Shown: positions 1-4,978 of the stretch, piece by piece
Numbering within the stretch: position 1 is the stretch's first letter
Layout of the letters: the number at the start of each line of letters is the position of its first letter
Assembly (NCBI GenBank): GCA_009774735.1
Contig: VSOH01000137.1
Location: 1-5,012 of the forward strand
From: Clostridiales bacterium
Lineage (GTDB): Bacteria; Bacillota_A; Clostridia; Oscillospirales; Acutalibacteraceae
DNA length: 5,012 nt
Direction: 5' to 3'
The notes under the pieces: generated by a model
The model's input: the letters and a program-made list of their open reading frames with translations, nothing else
What the model was told of the DNA's origin: nothing
Databases searched by the model: none
Translations under genes and position numbers: made by a program

Positions 1-2
1 TT

Positions 3-386
3 GATGCTGCAAAATCCGTTTTCACTTCAAGTGAAAACCAGATTGTCGGCAAATGGCAAAGCCAGAAAAGTCCGGGGCTTTCCGCATTCGTTTTTTATGA
101 TGACGGAACTTATGATTCATATATCTCTACTGTCAACTTTTCAGGAGAATATGAAATTCACGGCAATAAGCTGACAATGAAAAATCCAAAAACAGCAAAA
201 GAAATCGTTTATTCCTTCTCTGTTACAGGCAAAGAGCTTTCTCTAAAAGTAATTGAAGAGGATGGCGAAAAGTCAGAAAACAGAGATGAAACCAAGTATG
301 ACCGTGTTAATGAACTGAATCAGAAAACACTTACCGATATGCTTGGCGAGCTTGCCGGCGACAACAACGCTGCTAATGAAGAATAA
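3..386 (+). CDS. DUF5640/lipocalin-like domain protein, 3' part only
   Basis: The frame is open from the left edge of the window to a TAA stop, giving 127 carboxy-terminal residues; the true start lies outside. An internal ATG at 177 is in frame, but the domain begins well before it, so it is not taken as the start. The visible pattern is IVGKW (residues 14-18), FYDDGTY (31-37), GEYEIHGNKLTM (48-59) and YSFSVTGKELSLKV (70-83). This alternation of GxW, a DGTY turn and a GxY...GNxL hairpin is typical of DUF5640 and related lipocalin-like barrels, often found on secreted proteins or lipoproteins of Clostridia. The last 40 or so residues are an acidic, polar tail with no obvious domain. A signal peptide or membrane anchor, if any, would be in the missing part. 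The molecular function is unknown. The family assignment is from pattern memory and is moderately sure; the reading frame is secure. Confidence 0.75.
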   Translation, partial: DAAKSVFTSSENQIVGKWQSQKSPGLSAFVFYDDGTYDSYISTVNFSGEYEIHGNKLTMKNPKTAKEIVYSFSVTGKELSLKVIEEDGEKSENRDETKYDRVNELNQKTLTDMLGELAGDNNAANEE

Positions 387-400
387 GCTAATTAAAAATG

Positions 401-428
401 AGGGACTAACTAAACAGTTAGTCCTTTG
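401..428 (+). terminator. Intrinsic terminator of the DUF5640-like gene
   Basis: An 8-bp perfect stem pairs GGACTAAC (403-410) with GTTAGTCC (417-424) around a six-base loop, and is followed by a short TTTG. It begins 14 bases after the stop of the upstream gene and ends just before the spoIIID promoter. The U-tract is short, so termination may be only moderate. Confidence 0.7.
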
Positions 429-458
429 TCATATCTAATTATAATTTGCATATACATT
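429..458 (+). promoter_or_regulatory. Candidate sigma-E-type promoter for spoIIID
   Basis: TCATATC (429-435) fits the -35 pattern of mother-cell sigma-E promoters (roughly KMATATT) at six of seven positions. After a 15-bp spacer, TATACATT (451-458) fits the -10 pattern CATACAnT at seven of eight. In Bacillus, spoIIID is known to be transcribed by sigma-E, so the match is at the expected place. Transcription would begin near 464-466, giving a leader of only about 12-14 bases before the TTG start. The bases are seen; the sigma factor is inferred from the consensus and the gene's identity. Confidence 0.5.
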
Positions 459-466
459 ACCAAGGC

Positions 467-472
467 AGGTGA
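467..472 (+). promoter_or_regulatory. Ribosome-binding site that decides the spoIIID start
   Basis: AGGTGA is a perfect match to the right half of the extended Shine-Dalgarno sequence AAGGAGGTGA. With AAGG at 462-465 it forms that whole motif with one extra base. Aligned this way, its core sits about 8 bases before TTG 478, a standard distance. It overlaps GTG 469, which argues against that codon as the start. Confidence 0.65.
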
Positions 473-477
473 AAAGC

Positions 478-735
478 TTGATTGGTAATGTAGAAAAAAG
501 ATGTATAGACTTAGGTCACTATATTGTTGAAACCGGTGCTACTGTCAGACAGACAGCAGCCGTTTTCGGTATAAGCAAATCGACAGTACATAATGATGTA
601 ACCAAAAGATTATCCGTTATTAATCCCCTGCTTTGCAGTGAGGTTAAGGCTGTCCTTGAAGAAAACAAAGCAGAGCGTCATATCAGAGGTGGTCTTGCTA
701 CAAGAAAAAAATACATAGAAATGAAAAAGAATTGA
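478..735 (+). CDS. spoIIID: Sporulation transcriptional regulator SpoIIID
   Basis: This encodes SpoIIID, a small DNA-binding protein that acts in the mother cell after engulfment, switching sigma-E genes on or off ahead of sigma-K. The 85-residue product has the family hallmarks: GHYIVETGATVRQTAAVFGISKSTVHND (residues 13-40, a helix-turn-helix with recognition helix near 33-45), then INP at 48-50 and a basic RHIRGGLATRKKY tail (67-79) that matches the RHLRGGEATKLKY segment of the Bacillus protein. A start at TTG 478 aligns residue for residue with the Bacillus amino terminus, both reaching the GKY/GHY motif at residues 13-15. It also has the well-placed AGGTGA site. The alternative GTG at 469 would add three residues and lies inside that site. 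The gene stands alone downstream of a terminator, with a sigma-E-like promoter at 429-458. proC follows 62 bp later with no terminator between. The identity is very sure; the start is fairly sure. Confidence 0.95.
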   Translation: MIGNVEKRCIDLGHYIVETGATVRQTAAVFGISKSTVHNDVTKRLSVINPLLCSEVKAVLEENKAERHIRGGLATRKKYIEMKKN

Positions 736-760
736 TTTTTATTTTATATAGTGATATTAT
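732..760 (+). promoter_or_regulatory. Candidate vegetative promoter for proC
   Basis: TTGATT (732-737) and TATTAT (755-760) are separated by exactly 17 bp, matching the housekeeping -35 and -10 elements at four and five of six positions. The -35 overlaps the last codon and stop of spoIIID. The region is very AT-rich, so a chance match is possible. It would give proC expression independent of sporulation, as expected for a biosynthetic gene. Confidence 0.45.
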
Positions 761-797
761 TATATTATTAAATTAGAATCAATAAAGAGGATGTATA

Positions 798-1586
798 ATG
801 AAGCTTGGATTTATCGGCTGCGGCAATATGGCAACAGCAATTGTTAAAGGAATTATCAATAACAGTAATACTGACGGAAAAGATGTTTTAGTTTTTGATA
901 CATATAAGCCTGCTATGGATAAGCTTAACAGTGAATTAGGTGTTACAGTCTGTGATACAAACGAAGGTGTTGTTAATAACTGTGATGTTTTATTCTTAGC
1001 AGTTAAACCAAATGTATTAGGTTCTGTTCTTGCGGATATTGACAGCAGCAAACCATTAATCGTTTCAATTGCAGCCGGAAAAGAGCTTGCTTTTCTTGAA
1101 GAAAATATTGGAGCAGATCATGCAAGAATCGTCAGAGTTATGCCGAATATTAATGCGTTGGTCGGTGAGGCAATCTGTGCATATTGCTATAATGAATTTG
1201 TAACTGATGAAGATATTAAAGACGTAGAAATGCTGCTTTCCTGTTTCGGAAAGTGTCTGCATATTGAAGAAAGTCAATTTTCAATTTACAGTGCTATCGG
1301 CGGTTGTGCTCCTGCATTCGCTTATATGTTTATTGACAGCCTTGCAAGAGCAGGCGTTAAAAACGGAATGAAAAAGGATGAAGCGCTTAAAATTGCTGCA
1401 CAAACCGTTTACGGCAGTGCTAAAATGATTTTGGAAAATAACCAGCATCCTTGGAAATTAATTGACAATGTTTGTTCACCCGGAGGGACTACGATTGAAG
1501 GCGTTACTTCTCTTCAGGCAGACGGCTTTGAAAACGCTGTTCATAACGCAGTGCAAAAAGCATTTGAAAAAGATAAGAAATTATAA
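798..1586 (+). CDS. proC: Pyrroline-5-carboxylate reductase
   Basis: This cytosolic enzyme reduces 1-pyrroline-5-carboxylate to L-proline with NAD(P)H, the last step of proline synthesis. The 262 residues are the normal family length. The amino-terminal Rossmann fold opens with GCGNMA (7-12), followed by LAVKP (67-71), SIAAG (90-94) and VRVMPN (112-117). The carboxy-terminal dimerisation half carries the substrate-site segment SAIGGCAPAFAYMFID (165-180) and the P5CR signature SPGGTTIEG (227-235). Two spots differ from the commonest form: MPNINALVG in place of MPNTPALVG, and GGCAPAF in place of SGSGPAY. Both look like ordinary divergence rather than damage. The ATG is preceded by AAGAGG (785-790) at a suitable distance. 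No proA or proB is in the window, so proC is not in a proline operon here. It ends at a strong hairpin and converges on metK. Confidence 0.97.
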   Translation: MKLGFIGCGNMATAIVKGIINNSNTDGKDVLVFDTYKPAMDKLNSELGVTVCDTNEGVVNNCDVLFLAVKPNVLGSVLADIDSSKPLIVSIAAGKELAFLEENIGADHARIVRVMPNINALVGEAICAYCYNEFVTDEDIKDVEMLLSCFGKCLHIEESQFSIYSAIGGCAPAFAYMFIDSLARAGVKNGMKKDEALKIAAQTVYGSAKMILENNQHPWKLIDNVCSPGGTTIEGVTSLQADGFENAVHNAVQKAFEKDKKL

Positions 1587-1617
1587 GAAAAAGCACGGGT
1601 TTATTCCGTGCTTTTTC
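1587..1617. terminator. Strong, probably bidirectional terminator of proC
   Basis: A perfect 12-bp stem pairs GAAAAAGCACGG (1587-1598) with CCGTGCTTTTTC (1606-1617) around a seven-base loop. It starts on the base after the proC stop. Because A-runs lie on one arm and T-runs on the other, the hairpin presents a U-run after the GC-rich core on either strand. It can therefore end proC and also stop transcripts arriving from the metK side. Confidence 0.88.
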
Positions 1618-1620
1618 AAT

Positions 1621-1737
1621 TTAAACCCAATCATCAAAGATTATGACTTTACTGTCAGACTCCCCTACACTATCTATTTTATAGGGCTTATTCATAACAA
1701 ATTTTTTTATTGAAAGCGGTAATTTATTAATATCCAT
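1621..1737 (-). pseudogene. Short frame, probable 5' relic of an aminoglycoside-phosphotransferase-family gene
   Basis: A 38-codon minus-strand frame runs from ATG (1737-1735) to TAA (1623-1621) and is preceded by AGGTGA (1746-1741), the same kind of ribosome-binding site as spoIIID. Its second half, VGESDSKVIIFDDWV, resembles the first beta-hairpin of APH/choline-kinase-like enzymes (compare TEGMSPAKVYKL in APH(3')-III). That hairpin usually continues into VLKI, with the ATP-binding lysine. Here the stop falls exactly at that point, and the bases after it would read I-E-K, as if V-L-K-I-E had lost its middle through a small deletion. Everything beyond is the proC terminator, so the rest of the kinase is gone. 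Nothing shows that the frame is used: only about 18 bp separate it from the metK terminator, leaving no room for a promoter. It could instead be an unrelated small protein. The frame is certain; the family is an inference. Confidence 0.4.
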
Positions 1738-1754
1738 CATTCACCTGCATATTT

Positions 1755-1787
1755 AAAAGGCACTCTCATAATGCGAAAGTGCCTTTA
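1755..1787 (-). terminator. Intrinsic terminator of metK
   Basis: AAAGGCACT (1756-1764) pairs perfectly with AGTGCCTTT (1778-1786). An inner TC/GA pair lies beyond one mismatch. Read on the minus strand the hairpin begins about 10 bases after the metK stop and is followed by a short T-rich run (TTTTAAAT). It separates metK from the relic frame. Confidence 0.8.
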
Positions 1788-1795
1788 ATTTTTTA

Positions 1796-2974
1796 TTACA
1801 TATACTTTTTGATTTCGTCAATCATATCAGTCTTTTCCCAGGAAACACCGAGGTCTTCTCTGCCCATATGACCATATGCAGCTACATTTTTATAAACAGG
1901 CTTTCTTAAATCAAGTCTGTCAATAATCGCAGATGGTCTGAGATCAAATACCTTGTTTACAATATCGCTGATTTCATCATCAGTCTTTTTGCCGGTGCCG
2001 AATGTATCCACCATTACTGAAACAGGCTTAGCAACACCGATTGCGTATGCAAGCTCAACCTCACACTTTGATGCAAGACCGGAAGCTACTATATTCTTAG
2101 CAACCCAGCGAGCAGCATAAGCTGCAGAACGGTCAACCTTGGTCGGATCCTTACCGCTGAAAGCACCGCCGCCGTGACGAGCGTACCCACCATATGTATC
2201 AACAATAATTTTTCTGCCTGTTAAGCCTGAGTCACCGTTTGGACCGCCGATAACGAATCTTCCTGTAGGATTAACATAATAAACAGTATCATCATCAATA
2301 AGCTCAGAAGGAACAGTAGTTTTAATAACCTTTTCAATAATATCTTTCCTTAACTGAGCAAGCTCAACTTCTGCACTGTGCTGGCTTGAAACAACAACAG
2401 CCGTAACCTTAACAGGCTTATCGTCCGCATACTTAACAGTAACCTGAGTTTTGCCATCAGCATAGAGATATGGCAGTGTGCCGTTTTCCCTGACCTCAGT
2501 AAGCTTTAATGCAAGCTTATGAGCAAGACTGATAGGAAGCGGCATAAGCTCCTCAGTTTCATCACAGGCAAAGCCGAACATCATACCCTGGTCACCTGCT
2601 CCGTTAAGGTTATATTCGTCATCTTCGTCATTTTTAAGCTCAAATGATTGATCAACACCCATTGCAATATCGGTTGACTGCTTGTCAAGTGCAGTAAGAA
2701 CAGCACAGGTATTACCGTTAAAGCCCTTCTTGTCGTCATCATAGCCGATTTCACAAACAGTTTTGCGAACAATCGCAGGAATATCAACCTGAGCATTCGT
2801 AGTTATTTCACCCATAACAAGAACCTGACCGGTTGTGCATGTGGTTTCACAGGCTACACGGCTCATAGGGTCCTGTTTAATCATTTCATCAAGAATTGCA
2901 TCTGAAATCTGATCACAAATTTTGTCCGGATGACCTTTTGTAACAGACTCACTTGTAAATAAAAAATTAGACAT
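1796..2974 (-). CDS. metK: S-adenosylmethionine synthetase (methionine adenosyltransferase)
   Basis: This cytosolic enzyme makes S-adenosylmethionine from methionine and ATP, releasing phosphate and diphosphate. The 392-residue product has the usual length and the family landmarks. These are ESVTKGHPDKICDQISDAILD near the amino terminus (the GHPDK metal and ATP site), a GNTCAVL segment, the signature GAGDQGMMFGFA in the first third, and GGGAFSGKDPTKVDRSAAY in the last third. The start at ATG 2974-2972 gives the canonical MSNFLFTSESV opening and has AAGGAGGA (2988-2981) at the right distance. An in-frame ATG at 3022 would add 16 residues but lies inside the riboswitch terminator stem, so it is rejected. 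The gene is transcribed alone from a promoter at 3141-3169, through a SAM-I riboswitch, and ends at its own hairpin. SAM, its product, should shut it off. It converges with proC and diverges from the SDR gene. Confidence 0.98.
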   Translation of the reverse strand: MSNFLFTSESVTKGHPDKICDQISDAILDEMIKQDPMSRVACETTCTTGQVLVMGEITTNAQVDIPAIVRKTVCEIGYDDDKKGFNGNTCAVLTALDKQSTDIAMGVDQSFELKNDEDDEYNLNGAGDQGMMFGFACDETEELMPLPISLAHKLALKLTEVRENGTLPYLYADGKTQVTVKYADDKPVKVTAVVVSSQHSAEVELAQLRKDIIEKVIKTTVPSELIDDDTVYYVNPTGRFVIGGPNGDSGLTGRKIIVDTYGGYARHGGGAFSGKDPTKVDRSAAYAARWVAKNIVASGLASKCEVELAYAIGVAKPVSVMVDTFGTGKKTDDEISDIVNKVFDLRPSAIIDRLDLRKPVYKNVAAYGHMGREDLGVSWEKTDMIDEIKKYM

Positions 2975-2980
2975 AAAACA

Positions 2981-2988
2981 TCCTCCTT
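2981..2988 (-). promoter_or_regulatory. metK ribosome-binding site
   Basis: AAGGAGGA on the minus strand lies six bases before ATG 2974-2972. It fixes the start and lies just downstream of the riboswitch terminator U-run, so it is transcribed only when termination is avoided. Confidence 0.85.
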
Positions 2989-2990
2989 GC

Positions 2991-3020
2991 AAAACAAAAG
3001 CACATACGTGAGGTATGTGC
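2991..3020 (-). terminator. Riboswitch-controlled intrinsic terminator in the metK leader
   Basis: On the minus strand GCACATAC (3020-3013) pairs perfectly with GTATGTGC (3007-3000) across a five-base loop CTCAC, followed by TTTTGTTTT (2999-2991). The ATACCTCA stretch (3016-3009) in the 5' arm and loop can pair instead with TGAGGT-T-AT (3034-3026). TGAGGT is part of the 3' strand of the aptamer P1 helix, so this alternative pairing is the antiterminator. Confidence 0.9.
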
Positions 3021-3028
3021 AAACAATA

Positions 3029-3123
3029 ACCTCATCATTCGGCCAACGCAGGTATTAGCACCTTACATAAAGCAGGTTGCTGTGGTGTCAACGGGCCTGT
3101 CCCTCAACCACTCTTGATAAAGT
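3029..3123 (-). promoter_or_regulatory. SAM-I (S-box) riboswitch aptamer
   Basis: The minus strand carries the S-box core. P1 is formed by ACTTTATCA (3123-3115) and TGATGAGGT (3037-3029). P2 is GTGGT...ACCAC with the kink-turn bases and a GGG-ACAGG-CCC tip whose GG can pair with a downstream CC as the usual pseudoknot. The conserved GCAACC (3080-3075) and GGTGCTAATACCTGC then follow. SAM binding stabilises P1, which keeps its 3' strand from forming the antiterminator, so the terminator at 2991-3020 folds and metK is switched off. Family knowledge gives the ligand; the competing pairings are seen in the bases. Its place directly before the SAM synthetase gene agrees. SAM-IV shares part of the core but is mostly actinobacterial, so SAM-I is preferred. 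Confidence 0.95.
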
Positions 3124-3140
3124 ATATTAACTTTAGATAT

Positions 3141-3169
3141 ATAATACACCAGTTAATTAATAATGTCAA
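3141..3169 (-). promoter_or_regulatory. metK promoter
   Basis: On the minus strand a perfect -35 TTGACA (3169-3164) is followed after exactly 17 bp by -10 TATTAT (3146-3141). The predicted start near 3134 lies about ten bases before the riboswitch P1 helix, as expected for an S-box leader. The leader to the metK start would be about 160 bases. Confidence 0.85.
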
Positions 3170-3225
3170 CATAAATTTATTTTGTTAATATTGCACAACA
3201 TTTCAAAGGAATTTTTGTTACTATT

Positions 3226-3255
3226 GAAATAAATATTTCCGTTTCAGTGTTGAAA
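3226..3255. promoter_or_regulatory. Pair of 14-bp dyads, possible operator
   Basis: Two perfect inverted repeats lie side by side: GAAATA-AA-TATTTC (3226-3239) and TTTCA-GTGT-TGAAA (3242-3255), with centres 16 bp apart. The second covers the -35 element of the SDR promoter (3250-3255). Further half-sites TTTCA (3211-3215) and TGAAA (3225-3229) precede them. The arrangement would suit a dimeric repressor, but no regulator is known, and AT-rich sequence makes such dyads common. Confidence 0.3.
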
Positions 3256-3278
3256 TTTGTTTATAATTAGTTTATAAT
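3250..3278 (+). promoter_or_regulatory. Promoter of the SDR gene
   Basis: TTGAAA (3250-3255) and a perfect TATAAT (3273-3278) stand exactly 17 bp apart, a near-consensus housekeeping promoter. Extra TATAAT copies at 3262-3267 and 3288-3293 lack equally good -35 partners. Transcription would begin near 3285, giving a leader of about 45 bases before the ATG. Confidence 0.8.
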
Positions 3279-3305
3279 TTACTTGTATATAATCTTGTAT
3301 ATATT
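3259..3305 (+). repeat. Two adjacent short tandem duplications in the SDR promoter and leader
   Basis: An 11-bp unit GTTTATAATTA (3259-3269) is followed at once by GTTTATAATTT (3270-3280). One base later a 12-bp unit CTTGTATATAAT (3282-3293) is followed by CTTGTATATATT (3294-3305). Each pair differs at one position. The first pair duplicates the -10 element; the second lies around the predicted transcription start and in the leader. They may be slippage products or protein-binding sites. Confidence 0.6.
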
Positions 3306-3328
3306 TGCTCATTTAAGGAGGAAAATTT

Positions 3329-4891
3329 ATGGCAAAGAAAACAGTATTTATTACTGGTGGTACCGGTAATATGGGTTGGGCTGCTGTTCAGGAAATGATT
3401 AAGCACCCAAGCGACATCAATGTAAAGATGCTTGCAAGAAAAAGCCCTAAAAACGAGGAGAAGCTCAAAGGTCTTATGGCTAAACCAAACGTAAAAATTG
3501 TTTGGGGTGACCTTGGTGACTACGATTCAATCCTTGAGGGTGTAACAGGTTCTGACTATATTCTTCATGTCGGCGGTATGGTATCACCTACTGCAGACTG
3601 GAAGCCTTACAGAACTCAGTCCACAAATATCGGTGCTGCAGAGAATATCTGCAAAGCTGTGCTCGCTCAGCCTGATCCTGATGCAGTTAAGGTTTGCTAC
3701 ATCGGTACAGTTGCTGAAACAGGCGGACGTAACTATCCTATCCACTGGGGACGCTGCGGTGACCCGATTAAAATTTCTATTTATGACCATTATGCTATTT
3801 CTAAGACCGTTGCTGAACGTACATTCGTTGAAAGCGGAATTAAGAACTGGGTTGTAATGCGTCAGTCAGGTATTCTTTATCCAAACATCTTAAAGAATAT
3901 GGACCCTATTATGTTCCACGTTCCGGTAAATGGTGTTCTTGAATGGTGTACTGTTGAGGATTCCGGTCGTCTTATGTGCAACCTTGTTCTTGAGGATAAG
4001 AAGGGTAACCTTGGTTCTGATTTCTGGAATCATTTCTTTAATATCGGTTCAGGTAAGGATTACAGAATTTCTAACTATGAATTTGAATGCCTGCTTCTTG
4101 GTACACTTGGTCTTGCAGGTCCTGAAAAGCTCTTTGAGCCAAACTGGTTCATTACAAAGAACTTCCACGGTCAGTTCTATGCTGATGGTGACAAGCTTGA
4201 GAATTTCCTTCATTTCCGTGAGAATTTACCTGTACAGGAATATTTCAACCGTCTTGCTGATCAGGTTGAGTTCTATTTCAAAATACCAAGATATCTTCCT
4301 AAAAATCTCGTAGCTGCTTGTGCTAAGCCGTTTATGAAGAAGATTGCGGAAACTAAGGATTTCGGTACTCTTGACTGGGTTAAGACTGAAGAACCTGATA
4401 GAATTTCTGCTTACTATGGTTCAATGGATGATTACAGAAAGATACCTTCAAAGTGGGAAGATTTTGAAATCATTAAGTTTGATAAGGACAATGCTGCTTC
4501 AGAGAAGTTTAAGCTTGACCATGGTTATGATGAGTCAAAGCCTGAAAGTGAGCTTGACATTGAAGATATGAAGGCTGCTGCTAAATTCCGTGGCGGTGAA
4601 TGCTTGTCAGAATCTATGACTAAGGGTGATATGGCTACTAAGCTTAAGTGGAAATGCGGTCTTTGCGGTGCCGAGTTTGAGGCTTCACCTGCTCTTATTC
4701 TTCTTGGCGGTCATTGGTGTCCCGAGTGCTATATTCCTCAGAAGGAATGGAACTATGATGCTGTTGCTAAAACAAATCCATTCTTTGCTCAGGTTTGGTA
4801 TCCGAGCCACACGAAGGAAGAAAGCAATGTATACAAGTTTGATGATTTATTCCAGATTAACGGTGTTAAATGGGATGACATTAAAAGATAA
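3329..4891 (+). CDS. NAD(P)-dependent epimerase/dehydratase-family SDR with carboxy-terminal zinc-ribbon module
   Basis: This is a 520-residue protein of two parts. Residues 1 to about 320 form an extended short-chain dehydrogenase/reductase: the dinucleotide loop TGGTGNMG (9-16, GxxGxxG), GDLGD (60-64), HVGGMVSP (80-87), the Thr of YIGTVAE (124-130), and the catalytic pair Y155 and K159 in YAISK. Basic residues after the second strand (LARK, 35-38) hint at NADP(H). The substrate is not predictable. After a linker rich in charged residues (about 335-415), residues 421-467 read RGGECLS...KLKWKCGLCGAEFEASP...GGHWCPEC. C443, C446, C464 and C467 form a Cys4 zinc-ribbon-like site, and C425 is a further cysteine. 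Extended SDRs are usually 300-350 residues, so the tail is a real addition. The start has AAGGAGG (3315-3321) seven bases before ATG. Frequent AAG, GGT, GCT and CTT codons and a near-consensus promoter suggest strong expression. It is cytosolic, with no signal peptide or membrane segment. The gene stands alone and diverges from metK. Confidence 0.9.
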   Translation: MAKKTVFITGGTGNMGWAAVQEMIKHPSDINVKMLARKSPKNEEKLKGLMAKPNVKIVWGDLGDYDSILEGVTGSDYILHVGGMVSPTADWKPYRTQSTNIGAAENICKAVLAQPDPDAVKVCYIGTVAETGGRNYPIHWGRCGDPIKISIYDHYAISKTVAERTFVESGIKNWVVMRQSGILYPNILKNMDPIMFHVPVNGVLEWCTVEDSGRLMCNLVLEDKKGNLGSDFWNHFFNIGSGKDYRISNYEFECLLLGTLGLAGPEKLFEPNWFITKNFHGQFYADGDKLENFLHFRENLPVQEYFNRLADQVEFYFKIPRYLPKNLVAACAKPFMKKIAETKDFGTLDWVKTEEPDRISAYYGSMDDYRKIPSKWEDFEIIKFDKDNAASEKFKLDHGYDESKPESELDIEDMKAAAKFRGGECLSESMTKGDMATKLKWKCGLCGAEFEASPALILLGGHWCPECYIPQKEWNYDAVAKTNPFFAQVWYPSHTKEESNVYKFDDLFQINGVKWDDIKR

Positions 4892-4902
4892 TACATAATT
4901 TA

Positions 4903-4940
4903 TAAATCCCACAGTAGAAATACTGTGGGATTTAATTTGT
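4903..4940 (+). terminator. Strong intrinsic terminator of the SDR gene
   Basis: A 14-bp perfect stem pairs TAAATCCCACAGTA (4903-4916) with TACTGTGGGATTTA (4921-4934) around a GAAA tetraloop, followed by ATTTGT. It begins 12 bases after the stop codon. Confidence 0.88.
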
Positions 4941-4949
4941 CTCTTCAGC

Positions 4950-4978
4950 AAAGACAAAACCCCCGGTTCTACCGGGGG
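4950..4978 (-). terminator. Terminator of a minus-strand gene lying to the right
   Basis: CCCCCGGT (4960-4967) and ACCGGGGG (4971-4978) form an 8-bp GC-rich stem with a three-base loop. Only on the minus strand is it followed by a U-rich run (TTTTGTCTTT, 4959-4950), so it should end a gene coming from beyond the right edge. A minus-strand TAA at 4993-4991, closing a frame open to the edge, is a possible stop of that gene. Six codons are too few to call it. Confidence 0.75.

Noticed and set aside
469..477. GTG at 469 as the spoIIID start
   Set aside because: It overlaps the AGGTGA ribosome-binding site, has only AAGG three bases away, and would sit almost at the predicted transcript start. 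TTG 478 aligns exactly with the Bacillus protein.
779..1277. Minus-strand open frames opposite proC
   Set aside because: They lie wholly against a clearly recognised gene, have no supporting family pattern, and reflect its codon use.
2975..3022. In-frame upstream ATG that would lengthen MetK by 16 residues
   Set aside because: It lies in the riboswitch terminator stem, the extension runs through the U-run and ribosome-binding site, and the family starts at the MSNFLFTSESV methionine with its own AAGGAGGA.
3261..3277. PerR-like box TTATAAT-TAG-TTTATAA upstream of the SDR gene
   Set aside because: PerR boxes have one base between 7-bp arms; here there are three, and the second arm is off by one base. 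The pattern is explained by the 11-bp tandem duplication of an AT-rich -10 region.
3567..4898. Open frames in other phases and on the other strand across the SDR gene
   Set aside because: Leucine/serine-rich translations of an alternative phase of a strongly biased gene, with no ribosome-binding sites or recognisable motifs.
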